The notes: a model not told the origin generated them from the letters alone. A DNA stretch of 64,000 bases from Meconema thalassinum (GCA_946902985.2 OX336388.2:366841387-366905386); one strand, 5' to 3'. Counted from the first letter of the stretch, positions 45,995-57,925 are shown. Program-made: numbers and translations.

Positions 45995-47484
45995 TTTCTT
46001 CAAAATAAATATTCAAACTTTTCCTCAACTTATTTAAATAATCGAAAATAAATATTGTTTCTTATGCGATGTCTAAGATTCTAGTGTATGTTGTAGCCTT
46101 GGGTTTTACAAGCAACGCAAGAGTAGGGGAGTGATGAGAGTTCTAACGCGCTCCAGAACCCTCTTTGCCCCACTACTAAGCCTCAGCCATGTTAAATATC
46201 TCTCGAACGCATGGTCCGATTTTGACAAATGAAGTGTCGTTGGACTCGAGCTGACGTCCTCTTTCCTATGGACCACTCGTTATATTAAAAAAAATTCAAA
46301 ATTTTTGTTTTCGAATGTAGGTGATAGTTTGAAAACCAAACATGATAGAACGTTGTGCCATGGCCCGAACGAATGGTCTTTATGACCTTTATTTTTGGTA
46401 ATAAAACCTTTTTACTTTTTATGTTTTTTGAAAAACCTCGAATTTTGAAAATCCTATATTTTGGAAACTAGGAACTTTACGAAAAAGTTTATTTGACGTA
46501 AATCAATGGTCCCTATCCCCTCTACCCCCAAAATACATTTCAAGTCTCTAGGATAAAAACCTGACGTAGTAGTGTGGTAACACGGGTTCTACGGCATTTA
46601 GGAAGTTGTGAGCCCCTGCGACCTTGGAATGGAAGGAGTCATGCTAGGAAGGCGTGCTTGGATTCGTATTTTTCGTCTCGTTGCGCTCTTTACGGAAATG
46701 TAGTTGTCGAAAGGGTGAATATCTGGAAACATGTTTTTTTGGGGGGTAAAACCGTGATTTTAGACCTTTTGCTATATCTCTCGAACCAATTATGCTAGAG
46801 GCGTGTACGACGGGTCCAAGGACTCGGGGTGACATCCTCTTTGCTATGGACCACCCGTTATAAATTTAAAAAAATATTGGAAACTCGATTTTGGGGTAAA
46901 CACGTGTTTTTGTGATTTTTGCCGATATCTCACGAACCAATAACGCTAGAGACGTGTACGAGCTGTCCTAGGACTCGGGGTAACGCCCCCTTTCAAATGT
47001 GGTAGATATTTTTTCCAAAAAATAATTCACAAAGGGCCTAACGGCATACATGTTGAAAAAACTTTTTCTTTTTCTTTACCTGTTTATAATGTTTATGAAG
47101 CGTGGTGGTTGAGAGAGACGGTACTGCTGGGTGTGTGTTTCAACGAACCTGTCGCTAACCACAACGACCATGCTTAATAGAACAATCGCTATTTCGGCGG
47201 GTCGGTGTATGACAGAGCGAGCGTTCGTTTTTCTGATATTTTATCTTTAACGTGTAAACGGTGATGAGAACTTGGTTCTATGTTGGTCGAAGCGAGTAGA
47301 GAAAACAAGCTTGCAGAGGAGCAGGAGGTGAATGTCATTTGAGCTTATTGGAATGCGCTGATCTGACTTGACAACAAGTGCAATGGAAAATGACAAAGAC
47401 GCTTGAAGGTGAAATAATCTGACCACCGTGGTTGCAGGGAAGAGCGAAATGCATGTGAACATGTGTGAAACCACATGTACGCTA
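45995..47484. other. Unassigned interval with diverged ~90-bp repeats; probable left flank of the viral element
   Basis: Three diverged copies of a unit (near 46195-46285, 46771-46861 and 46923-46998) share ATATCTCTCGAAC, a GGACTCG(A/G)G block and CCTCTTT-CTATGGACCACYCG. The left end of the viral element should lie in or near this interval, but I found no clear terminal inverted repeat. Confidence 0.35.
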
Positions 47485-47711
47485 AACAAGTTACATCCTG
47501 TTTTGCTTCGTACGTGACAAAATGCAAGTTCATGTGAAATTTGATCTACCACAGGTGTTCGCCTGGGACGTTAGCTGTCCACGTGCGCGATAACTGTTAA
47601 CAAGTTACATCCTGTTTTGCTTCGTACGTGACAAAATGCAAGTTGACGTGAAATTTGATCTGCCACAGGTGTTCACCTTGGACCTTAGCTGTCCACGTGC
47701 ATGATAACAGA
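47485..47711. repeat. Two-copy 114-bp direct repeat upstream of the viral polymerase
   Basis: Units start AACAAGTTACATCCTG at 47485 and 47599 and match over nearly the whole length, with changes near GTTCATG/GTTGACG and GCGCGATAAC/GCATGATAAC. They lie about 750 bp before the polymerase ATG. They may be part of a terminal repeat or an upstream control region. Confidence 0.85.
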
Positions 47712-47754
47712 ATGTTCAAAGCGTGGGGAAAAAAGATTATACATGCAACGTAAC

Positions 47755-47763
47755 ATATATAAA
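47755..47763 (+). promoter_or_regulatory. TATA-box candidate for the polymerase transcript
   Basis: TATATAAAG, with CCACTCTCACTTAGG about 30 bases later. Upstream of PolB and just after the 114-bp repeats. No transcript evidence. Confidence 0.35.
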
Positions 47764-47891
47764 GACATGTCGTTATCATTTCCACTCTCACTTAGGTGAC
47801 TACCTTTGAACACACTGCGTTGCATGAAACCCCTGGTCTTGTTTAACAGTTTTGGTGTTGGTGGAAAATACTTAACCTTGTTGTGGGATAG

Positions 47892-48238
47892 GTATATATT
47901 TATTCCTTTATATATTTATTGATTTGATATAAATACATGCAATTATTTATTGATTAAGTAATTAATGATTTTATTTATTTATTTGTTTGCAGAGAACGTG
48001 TATAGCCTACCTGTCGTGTGTCTGTGGGAAATATATTAAAGAAAGAGAAAGACAGACAGCTAGAAAAGGAAACCATTTCCACACTAGCCCACGAGACGGG
48101 AATATAGCAAAGCATTACACGTCAAGGTGAGATTTGTTTTTATTTTATATGTAACCTGTTTGATTTTGTTTTGTTTATGAAATTCATAAACTATATGGAA
48201 TGGATATACTTATGGTGGTTTATTTTATTCCTTTTTAG
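47892..48238 (+). other. Candidate 5' introns upstream of PolB
   Basis: GTATATATTT at 47892 with an acceptor TTTGTTTGCAG ending at 47992, and GTGAGATTTG at 48127 with an acceptor CTTTTTAG ending at 48238, suggest two short introns in an untranslated leader. Intron lengths of about 101 and 112 bases would suit an insect gene. This is by splice-site appearance only. Confidence 0.3.
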
Positions 48239-48347
48239 AGTGTTGGAAAACGCTTGACCTCTATTGGTAACCAGGAACGCGTGTGTTTGAGGCCATTGTC
48301 CAGCAGTCTACAGCTGAAAACTCAGGTGAGAGTGTTCTTTCAAAATA

Positions 48348-51300
48348 ATGTATTTTACTGCTGCGGATACGTTAACTTGGGAGCCCCTTGAGTCTTGTTT
48401 TAAATCGCGCGTGTGCTCTGGCCGCGTGGTCAATGTTAGAAAAAGTTTGATTCCCAAAGAATCTTTAGAATCTTGTTTTGAAATTTTCAAAATTGAAATT
48501 TGCACAGCGCAAAGGTTGCATACGGCTTTAAAGGTGAATACAGAACTGATGTGCGATTTCATATATAAAAAGAAGGACGTAAAGCATAAAGAGACATTCT
48601 ATATTTGCGGTAAAATGCAAGAGCTTTTGATAGCCCATAATTTGGAACAGTCTTATCAAAGCCATGTGAATGCCTTGCTATCAAAATTTGATAAACTGCA
48701 ACAAGGACCCAGTGGTTTAGCGTTAGACAAAATTCATCATTTGCAAATCAACATTTGTCAATTCAACCCGTTGAATGCAGGGTCTAGCTATATTAAAACA
48801 CCACCAGCTATAGCTTCGAAAAAGGCTGTGGTCAATATAAAGAATCGTGACGATGATTCCTTTCTGTGGTCTGTGGCTGCGTTTTTGCAGCCAACACAAC
48901 GTGACAGTTGTCGACCAGGAAAGTACAAAGCCAAGTTTGATGAATTGAAACAAACTTTATATTTAACTCGAGTGACATTCCCTATGGACTTAACCGAGAT
49001 CCATAGGTTTGAACAAGACAACCAGGACTTTTCGTTCATGGTGTATGGCCTTGATGGTAATGAGATTGTGGGTCCTTTTTATGCTACAAAAGAACCGAAA
49101 CGACATCACATTCATCTTTTATATTTATCTGTAGGAGAGGTGAATCACTATTGCCTCATTAAAAGCCTGAGTAGATTGCTACGCAGTCAAGCGTCCAAGC
49201 ATAATGGCAAAAAGTACATTTGCGACCGTTGCCTGCAATATTTTACTACCCCTATACATTTGGAACGTCATAGGGTAGATTGTGTTACTCAGGAAGCGGT
49301 GAGATTGATATTGCCACAAGGGGACAAGGCTGTGTTAAAGTTTAAGGACATTCATAAGCGTGACACTGTTCCCTATGTGGTATATGCAGATTTCGAAGCA
49401 CTCACCACACCCATGGCGGGATGTGAACCAGATCCCACCATCAGCTCAACCACACCCATTCAAAAACATGAACCCTTCGCCACAGGATTTAATGTGGTGT
49501 GTGCCTATGGCCCCACGCAAACCGTTTACAAACACCGTGAGGGACCAGATTGTGCCAAATGGTTTTTGGATGAACTTGTCAAGTCGGCTCATGATGTACA
49601 GACATTACTGGACCACCCAGTACCCATGAGCCTATCTACAGAACAGCAGCAGAAGTATGAGCATGCCACGACATGCCATATTTGCGAAAAGCCACTGATC
49701 AGTGCTGAAGACACCGTTCGTGATCACTCTCACTTTACGGGGGAGTTTCGTGGAGCTGCGCATAGTAAATGCAATTTGCACTTTCCAGCTCCTCGTTTCA
49801 TTAGTGTCTTTTTCCACAATCTGGCGAATTATGACATTCAGTTTTTGATTCGTGAATTGGGTCATGTCAACAAGGGCTCGTTTACCATTATTCCCCAAAA
49901 CCATGAGCGTTTTACCGCCCTGACATGGAGGTTGGGCGACTTTAGCCTTCGATTTTTGGGCTCGTTTAAATTTATGGCATCCTCGCTAGACAGCCTTGTG
50001 AATGGCTTGAATGAGGAGGAATTAAAAAATACTAGAATGCATCTTAAAGATCCTGAGCAATTTCAATTGTGCATTCGGAAAGGTATATTCCCGTATGATT
50101 TCTGCAACAGCTGGGACGTGTTAAAGCAAAGAAAACTCCCACCACAAGAGAAATTTTACTCGAAACTAACACGCAGTACCGTTTCCGATAGAGACTATGC
50201 ACATGCATGTAAGTTTGGCGAGTGTTTGGCATTAAGACGCTAAGTGTATATGCTTTGAATTACCTAAAACTGGATGTATTGCTGCTCACTGATGTGTTTG
50301 AAAAATTCCGTAACTTGTGTGAACACATTTACGGTCTTGACCCGGCTCACTATTATACGAGTCCTGGACTCTCGTTTGATGCCGCTTTAAAATACACTCA
50401 AGTGGAATTGGATTTACTCACTGACGTAGACATGGTTCTATTTCTTGAAAAGGGCATTCGTGGCGGCATTGTGTCACTTAACCAGCGCCATGCCGAAGCG
50501 AACAATGTCTACATGCCTGATTATTCACCAGACAAACCAGAATCGTACTTAATGTACAATGACGTGAATAATTTGTACGGTTACGCCATGAGTCAGCCTT
50601 TGCCCCAAGGGAAGTTTGCTTGGCTGACAGACAAACAAGTGTCAGAATTTGATGTGAACTTGGCTAGCCAAGAAACAGGCCGTGGATATGTGCTAGAAGT
50701 GGATATTGAATATCCCTCATCCTTGCATGATGAACCTGCCGATTTCCCATTCTGCCTTGAGCAAATGGTTCCCCGTGACAGTAAAGTGAAAACTGAAAAA
50801 CTCATGGGCACACTTTACAACAAAAATTGGTATGTGCTACATATCCAAATGTTGGTGCAATGCCTCGCCCAAGGCTTGGTGTTGAAGAAAGTCCACAGAG
50901 TTATTTCTTTTGCTCAAAAAGCATGGCTTGAGCCATACATGCGACTCAACACAGAGCACCGACAAATGGCAACACAGCAGTTTGAAATTAATTTTTTTAA
51001 ATTAATGAACAACTGCATCTATGGCAAGTCTATGGAGAATGACCACAAATACCGTGACATTAAATTGGTGAATGTCTGGGAGGGGCAGTGGGGTGCCCGG
51101 CGGTACATTGCCAAGCCAAATTTCAAATCGGTCAAAATTATCGCTGAGGATTTGGCTACTATTGAAATGAGTAAGACCAGCGTGACCATGGATAAGCCCA
51201 TTTACTTGGGCCAAGTCATTTTAGACTTTTCTAAATCGGTCATGTATCGATTTCACTATGAGTTTGCCAAACGCAATTTTGAGGACGTCTCTCTTTTGTA

Positions 51301-51761
51301 TATGGATACGGACTCATTCATTTACCACATTCGCCATTGCAACCCCTATGACGTCATGAGGCAACATTGTGACTGGTTCGACACCTCTTGCTATAGCGCT
51401 GACAACGTGTTTCAGCTGCCCCTTAAAATACAAAAAGGAAATGGGTGTTTTAAAAGATGAATGCGGTGATTCCGTTATGACGGAATTCGTAGGTTTGGCT
51501 TCGAAAATGTACGCTTATCGCACACTCGACTGTAAGGAAGCCAAAAGAGCAAAAGGTGTAGGTAGGGCAGTGGTAAAATCGCTACGTGTAGACGATTACT
51601 TAGCGGTTTTACGCACTGGCATAGCTATGTCTCATACACAGTGCAGAATACAATCCAGCAACCATCATTTGTATCTTGTGGAACAGAGAAAATGCACCCT
51701 CGCCTCAATGGATAACAAGCGTGTGTGGGCTGATGATCTGCTCACCAGGAGGAGGAGGTGA
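48348..51761 (+). pseudogene. Family B DNA polymerase, protein-primed type (Polinton/adintovirus-like), two frameshifts
   Basis: Replicative polymerase of the viral element. From ATG 48348 the N-terminal part has a C2H2-like CDRCLQYF...HLERHRVDC (about 49221-49281). Then Exo I with YADFEA (near 49383), an HNH/endoVII-like CHICEKPL...DHSHFTGEFRG insert (about 49675-49760), and Exo II with HNLANYDIQFLI. Coding moves to another frame at about 50215. There Exo III reads YLKLDVLLLTDVF, motif A NDVNNLYGYAM (about 50560), motif B KLMNNCIYGKSMEN (about 51000) and motif C MDTDSF (about 51303). A second frame change near 51440 leads to the C-terminus MTEFVGLASKMYAY and the stop at 51761. The DTDS aspartates and exonuclease acidic residues are present. 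The insert and the order of motifs are those of Maverick/Polinton and adintovirus polymerases. Total size is about 1,135 codons, usual for the family. Confidence 0.92.
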
Positions 51762-51924
51762 CATTTCACTGTTTAATTATTTAGGGACATAGCTTAATGT
51801 AACTTGTAGATTTAGTATTTTGTAAATATTGTTTTTTTGTCATTGTAAATAGTAGATTTTGTAAATAGTGGCAACCCACTTGGACCTTTTGCTCTTAAAA
51901 AAAGTTGTGTGCAACCTTATTTAA
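51762..51924. other. 3' flank of the polymerase
   Basis: A+T-rich with no gene; its right end is the insertion point of elements B3/B4. Confidence 0.4.
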
Positions 51925-54399
51925 AACAAGATGTTCAGTAAAGAACATATGGCCTACTTTCTCCTAAATGCATGGGTATTGTTATAACTCTTTGTCCTTT
52001 TCAAGGAGTATGATTGAATGTTGGTTGTAGTAGCTTGTTGAAATACAACGTGCTATAGGGATATTAAACATGAATATGAGGTGCCCTTTGCTAGTGCTAC
52101 CTCTGTACCAAATTTCGTTCAATTCGGTTTCAGCGTGTTTGAATTAATAGGGGGAATATATTTGCACACATAATTGGCCACCATCTGCAAATTATTGGGC
52201 TGATATTCTTACAGTTTGGTCAGAATATGTTTCCCACATAAAGATATTTGATGTTGCAAAATTTGGTAGAGACTAGATTATTAGGTTGGTCGTAATTACA
52301 TTTTAGCTTTTAACATTTGGGTGGCCGCGATTACGTTTCCGTCAAGATAGCGGTGATATAAAACATGACACTGAGGTGCCCTTTACTAGTGCTACCTCTG
52401 TACCAAATTTCGTTCATTCGGTTCCACCGTGTTCGAATTAATAGGGGAAATCAATTTTGAAATAAAGATGGCCGCCATCCGCAAACTATTTGGCGAATGA
52501 CCTATTAGATTGGTCAAAGGATGCTCCCTCCATAAAGGTATGTAGTTGAAAAATTTGGTAGAGATCGGATGATTAGGTTAATCGTAATTTGATTTAAGCG
52601 TTGAACATTCGTGTGGCCGCCATTACGTTTCAGTCAAGATGGCGGTGATATAAAACATGACACTTTGGTGCCCTTTGCTAGTGCTACCTCTGTAACAAAT
52701 TTCGTTCCATTCGGTTCCACCGTGTTCGAATTAATACGGGGAATCAATTTTGACATAAAGATGGCCGCATTCCGCAAACTACTAGGCTAATAACCTATTA
52801 GATTGGTCAAAGAATGCTCCCCCCATAAAGGTATGTTGTTGCAAAATTTGGTAGAGATCGGATGATTAGGTTAGTCGTAATTTGATTGAAGCTTTGAACA
52901 TTTGTGTGGCCGCCATTACGTTTCCGTCAAGATGGCGGCGATATAAAACATGACACTGAGGTGCCTTTTGTTAATACTGCCTCTGTACCAAATTTCGTTC
53001 TATTTGGTTGCACCGTGTTCGAATTATTAGGGGAATCGATTTTCACACAAAGATGGCCGCCATCCGCAAACTATTAGGCTGATGACCTAATAGATTGGTC
53101 AAAGGATGCTCCCTCCATAAGGGTATGTAGTTGTAAAATTTGGTAGAGATCGGATGATTAGGTTAATAGTAATTTGATTTAAGCTTTGAACATTCGTGTG
53201 GCCGCCATTACGTTTCAGTCAAGATGGCGGCGATATAAAACATGACACTGAGGTGCCCATTGCTAGTGCTACCTCTGTACCAAATTTCCTTCCATTCGGT
53301 TCCACCGTGTTCAAATTAATAGGGGGAATCAATTTTGACATAAAGATGGCCGCCATCCGCCAACTATTAGGCTAATAACCTATTAGATTGGTCAAAGGAT
53401 GCTCCCTCCATAAAGGTATGTTGTTGCAAAGTTTGGTAGAGATCGGATGGTTATGTTAGTCGTAATTTAACTTAAGCTTTGAACATTTGTGTGGCCGCCA
53501 TTACGTTTCTGTCAATATGGCGGCGATATAAAACATGACACTGAGATGCCCTTTGCGAGTGCTACCTCTGTACCAAATTTTGTTTTATTCGGTTTCACCG
53601 TGTTTGAATGAATAGGGGGAATTGATTTTCACACAAAGATGGCCGCCATCCGCACACAATTAAGCTAATGACCTACTCATTTGGTCAAAGGATGCTTCCT
53701 CTATAGGGGTATGTTGTTGCAAAATTTGGTAGAGATCGGATGATTAGGTTAATCGTAATTTGATTTAAGCTTTGAACATTTGTGTGGCCGCCATTACGTT
53801 TCCGTCAAGATGGCGGCGATATGAAACATGACACTGAGGTGCGTTTTGTTAGTACTACCTCTGTACCAAGTTTCGTTCCATTCGGTTGCACCGTGTTCGA
53901 ATTAATGGGGAAAATCGATTTTCACACAAAGATGGCCGCCATCCGCAAACTATTACGCTGATGACCTATTGGTTTTGTCAAAGAATGCTCCTCTCATAAA
54001 GGTATGTTGTTGCAAAATTTGGTAGAGATCGGATGATTAGGTTAGTCGTAATTTGATTTAAGCTTTGAACATTTGTGTGGCCGCCATTACGTTTCCGTCA
54101 AGATGGCGGCGATATAAAACATGACACTGAGGTGTCCTTTGCCATTGCTACCTTTGTACCAAATTTCGTTCAATTCGCATTCACCGTGTTCGAATTGATA
54201 GGGGTGGACAGACATTCAGAGTACACACACTCACACACACACAGACACACACACACACACAGACTCACACACACACATACACACACACACACACAGACTC
54301 ACACACACACATACACACACACAGACAGACACACTTTTTTCGCCCTGTGTTGATCTCATAAGTCTACTTTCATTTTTTGCAAAAATCGAAAGTAGGCTA
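51925..54399 (-). mobile_element. Helentron/HINE-like element, family B (copy B3) with about seven 293-bp units
   Basis: Starts AAACAAGATGTTCAG and ends GAAAGTAGGCTA after a (CA)n tract. The GGCGGCGATATAAAACATGAC block recurs near 52345, 52640, 52931, 53224, 53516, 53811 and 54105, a period of 291-295 bp. Each unit also has GTGGCCGCCATTACG and AAGATGGCCGCCATCCGC. It is expanded relative to B1 and B4, which have one unit. Confidence 0.72.
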
Positions 54400-54633
54400 A
54401 ACAAGATGTTCAGTAAAGAACATATAGCCTACTTTCTCCTAAATGTATGAGTATAGTTATAACTCGTTGTTATTATCAAAGAGTATAATAGAACTATTCT
54501 TTGTTGAAGGCCATAGAAACGATTTTCCTCTACCAAACGCCACAATCTAGATAAAAACTGCTACCATCATTGAAGAAAGAAAGATAAGAAGTATCTCAAG
54601 AATGTTATGGATCTGGAGACATAATCGACCGGA

Positions 54634-54864
54634 CTGGCTGCGTGGCTCGGCGGTAACGTTCTCGCTTGCTGGGCCCTAGGTTGCAGGTTCGTATCCTGGC
54701 GCAGTCAGCTGGCATTTGAGGGTGCACAAATGCGAGGGAGCCGTGTCAGTACATTTACTGGCACGTTAAAGATCCCCTTCAGGCCAAAATTCCGGCACCC
54801 CGGTGTCTCTAAAATCAGCAGTAGTTAAAAGGGATGTAAACCAATAACATTATTATTATTATTA
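54634..54864 (+). mobile_element. SINE family S1 carried within element B4
   Basis: Same SINE as at 17341-17597, at the same place in the element. Head CTGGCTGCGTGGCTCGGCGG, B-box GCAGGTTCGTATCC, short (ATT)n tail. Confidence 0.8.
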
Positions 54865-55588
54865 CGACCTGCCGTGGGCAACATTCAACTTTGAGTTGAG
54901 GCATGTCTTTACACGTCTGGTTGTGCATGGCTTTCACAACCCTAATTGAATTAACAAATCTTTCCATGACCCTACAGAGACGTGTGTATACAAACTATGT
55001 GGATATTTTCGATAATATAATCCTAACAGAGCGAGTGCATTCTAGCGGCCAGAAGAAGAAACGTTTCAATAAAATCTGGAAGTTACCTTTTTGGCAGCTA
55101 GATGTCTCGAGTAAATCTGCTGGCGAATTATGTTTTAATTAAATATATATTTTACACCATAATGTGCACAATATAACGCTTAATAACATTTTCAAGTAAC
55201 GCAAAATAGGCTGTTACAAACCCTTTAAAATAAAAAGTTAAAATGTATCGTAGTATCATCTTGTCATTCTTCAAATTCGATGCGCATAGAATGATAATGG
55301 TATAGTAATCAATGGATCCCCACGTAGACTAGTCGTGACATCTATTGGTGAAATATCGAACAATATAATCCTAACAGAGCGAGTGCATTCTAGCGGCCAG
55401 AAGAAGAAACTTTTCAATAAAATCTGGAAGTTACCTTTTTGGCAGCTAGATGTCCCGAGTAAATCTGCTGGCGAATTATGTTTTAATTAAATATATATTT
55501 TACACCACAATGTGCACAATATAACGCTTAATTTTAAAACATCTGAGTCATTACAAAACAATAAACATATAACATTTCAAGCAAAAAA

Positions 55589-55663
55589 CCTAGCTCTGAT
55601 CGGGTTTGAACCATCGGCATTTGAGCGATAGTCTAACGCTCTACCACTGAGCTAATTGTGTCA
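55589..55663 (-). other. tRNA-like segment in element B4
   Basis: Duplicate of 18266-18340 with a base change or two. It has A and B boxes but no valid cloverleaf. Confidence 0.5.
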
Positions 55664-56511
55664 ACGAATATCGTTCTATTTAAAATGACTTACATAGAAC
55701 TTGTTAGCAAATAATGATTTATACTAAACGATTTCATCACTGGAGTATATTGTTTATATATAAAGCATTTCATACAAAGTTTATTTATTTTTTATCAGTA
55801 CGCTATATTACATGCAATACTCAAATTAGTGAAATATAAGTCCGGCACAAGATATCCGCTGCCATCTTGTCTTATTACTGAATCAGTTCAGCTTTTTAAA
55901 ATCACGTCTGCACTATAGTATTACAAAATAAACTTTTAATTTCGAACGTGCCTCTTCCTTTAGAACAGTTAAAACGATTCTCGGCTCGATAATCGGAACT
56001 GGTGGGTCCCATGATATGGATTATAAAGTTTGCATAATTCGCACGGCCGCCATCCTGAAATGGTATGGCGGACGACCTTGTAATTTGGTCACAAGACGCA
56101 TCCTATATGAAGGTATGTTGTTACCAAATTTGGTAGAGATCGGATGATTTGGTTAGTCGTTATTTGATTTTACGTTTTGAACGTTTGAGTGGCCGCCATT
56201 CAGTTTTAGTAAAGATGGCGGCGATATAAAACATGACACTGAGGTGTCCTTTGCTAGTGCTACCTTTGTACCAAATTTCGTTCAATTTGCATTCACCGTG
56301 TTCGAATTGATAGGGGGGGACAGACATTCAGAGTACACACACACAGACACACACACACACACACACACACAGACTCACACACACACATACACACACACAC
56401 ACACACAGACTCACACACACACATACACACACACAGACAGACACACTTTTTTCGCCCTGTGTTGATCTCATAAGTCTACTTTCATTTTTTGCAAAAATCG
56501 AAAGTAGGCTA

Positions 56512-57449
56512 AAAATGACTGGTAAATAGTTTGATTCTTTTAAAGCTGTACAAAATTGTCGTTTTTTTGTAAATATGAAATAAGTAAGATTTTTAGTAGC
56601 TTTTTTTACTTTTTTTTTGAAATGGTAAAATGGTAAACTAAAAAAGTGTGTTTTGGGATGAGTGTGCATGTCGAGAATGTGCTTTTGGGAATAAATAAAG
56701 TGGTTGTGTTTGTTCCCAAAGGCAGGTGTGAATGTATGAGTGGAGAGAGAAAGCTGGTGTGTATGGTTGACCAGAGCAAACACGGTGAGGTAGGGTGGGT
56801 GTGTGGGAAATTGTCACTTTTAAACTCATTTTGTTTTGTCATTAGTTTTTTTTTTCATTGAAATGTGGCAGACAATAGACATTATTTTTGTAAAAACAGT
56901 CTTACCTGCAGTAGTCGTAGACCTCGACGTTTCTCCAAACACGCATTAACACATTGCAGTATTATCAAGGTCAAGCACTTGCATCAACATCATTGTCAAA
57001 TCTCAACTTTCGACCTACACCAAATGGAAATATGTGAAAACAGCAAAATGGAAAATCCATGTTTCCATATCACCAAAAAAACGCAAAACTTAAAACGGAC
57101 ATTTTTAAAAACAGGAAATGGCCATGTGTGAAATTTGAAAATTCAAAAAACTTCAAACGGACATTGTTTAAAATGTGTCATCAACAAACTGGAAAAATCC
57201 ATATCATCAAAAACGCAAAACTTGAAACGAACTTCTTTAAAATCTGTAAATTGCAAAATGACAAATGGCAGTGTGTGAATTCATCATGTGTGAAATGTGT
57301 AAAATGAAACATAAGCCATCAACATCACGATTTCTTAAAGTTAAAAATAACAAAACATCGTGCTCTGGTAAACCTTTGCTTTTATTTCATAGTCATAGTG
57401 AATTGACAAAAGAAAAATAGAATACAAACAAATCCCAGTTCCTCACTCC
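56512..57449. other. Viral element spacer with diverged A-rich repeats
   Basis: Between the B4 insertion and the minus-strand gene cluster. At about 57069, 57137 and 57204 a block like ACGCAAAACTTAAAACGGAC recurs in diverged form at 67-68 bp spacing. The plus ORFs here are low complexity and not supported. Confidence 0.45.
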
Positions 57450-57884
57450 TCAGTGTTTATGTCCTTGCATCATCAACTTTCCTTTCATAGCACTCATGAC
57501 AATCAGGGCTGCCATCCTTTCACCCACTGAGGCATCACTGGATGTGAAACGTTGTTTAGCTTTCTTCAATAACAATTTATCTGCCACATGTCTTAAACCA
57601 GGATGACTATGGCGATAAGAAAGGTCATGTTCCTTGCATGCTTGATCCAAAAGATTAATGGGTACATCACCACGTTGTAAACGTTTTTCAAGATGAGTTC
57701 CAGGGCCGCAAAAACGATAACCTGGAAGATGGATTTTGAAAGGTAGGTATTGAATCACTTTGTCAATGACGCCATTGCCAGTACAGGTATGGCATATCCT
57801 TTTCCATCGATGGTAAAAAGGTTTGGTATTCCTCCTCCTCTGTGGACGATGTTTGTGTTTGTTGTTGTTGCCTTTTCTCGCCAT
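57450..57884 (-). CDS. Phospholipase A2, parvovirus VP1-type (viral element)
   Basis: 144 residues from ATG 57884; an in-frame TTG upstream is unlikely to be used. A basic N-terminus (ARKGNNNKHKHRPQRRR) is followed by the PLA2 core: calcium-loop-like FCGPG at residues 58-62 and the catalytic LLDQACKEHDLSYR, with H86-D87, at about 78-91. The spacing and short size match the PLA2 domain in parvovirus VP1 rather than secreted animal PLA2, and there is no signal peptide. Viral PLA2 of this type acts on host endosomal membranes. The catalytic residues are intact here. It is the first gene in the minus-strand cluster downstream of PolB's tail end; related Polinton-like viruses also carry PLA2. Family identity is by motif. 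Confidence 0.82.
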   Translation of the reverse strand: MARKGNNNKHKHRPQRRRNTKPFYHRWKRICHTCTGNGVIDKVIQYLPFKIHLPGYRFCGPGTHLEKRLQRGDVPINLLDQACKEHDLSYRHSHPGLRHVADKLLLKKAKQRFTSSDASVGERMAALIVMSAMKGKLMMQGHKH

Positions 57885-57925
57885 GACACCCGTGGAATGA
57901 TTCAACAAAGTCTTTACATGGACTT

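Larger units (their letters stand above)
54400..56511 (-). mobile_element. Helentron/HINE-like element, family B (copy B4), adjacent head-to-tail to B3
   Basis: Its start AAACAAGATGTTCAG follows directly on the GGCTA end of B3 with no spacer. It matches B1 in its unique parts, including the SINE (54634-54864), tRNA-like segment (55589-55663) and one unit near 56216. It carries an internal duplication: 55015-55140 and 55360-55500 share ATAATCCTAACAGAGCGAGT and the following text. Confidence 0.7.

Noticed and set aside
56646..57307. Plus-strand ORFs beside the viral cluster
   Set aside because: Low-complexity, A-rich, and built on the diverged repeats; no domain.
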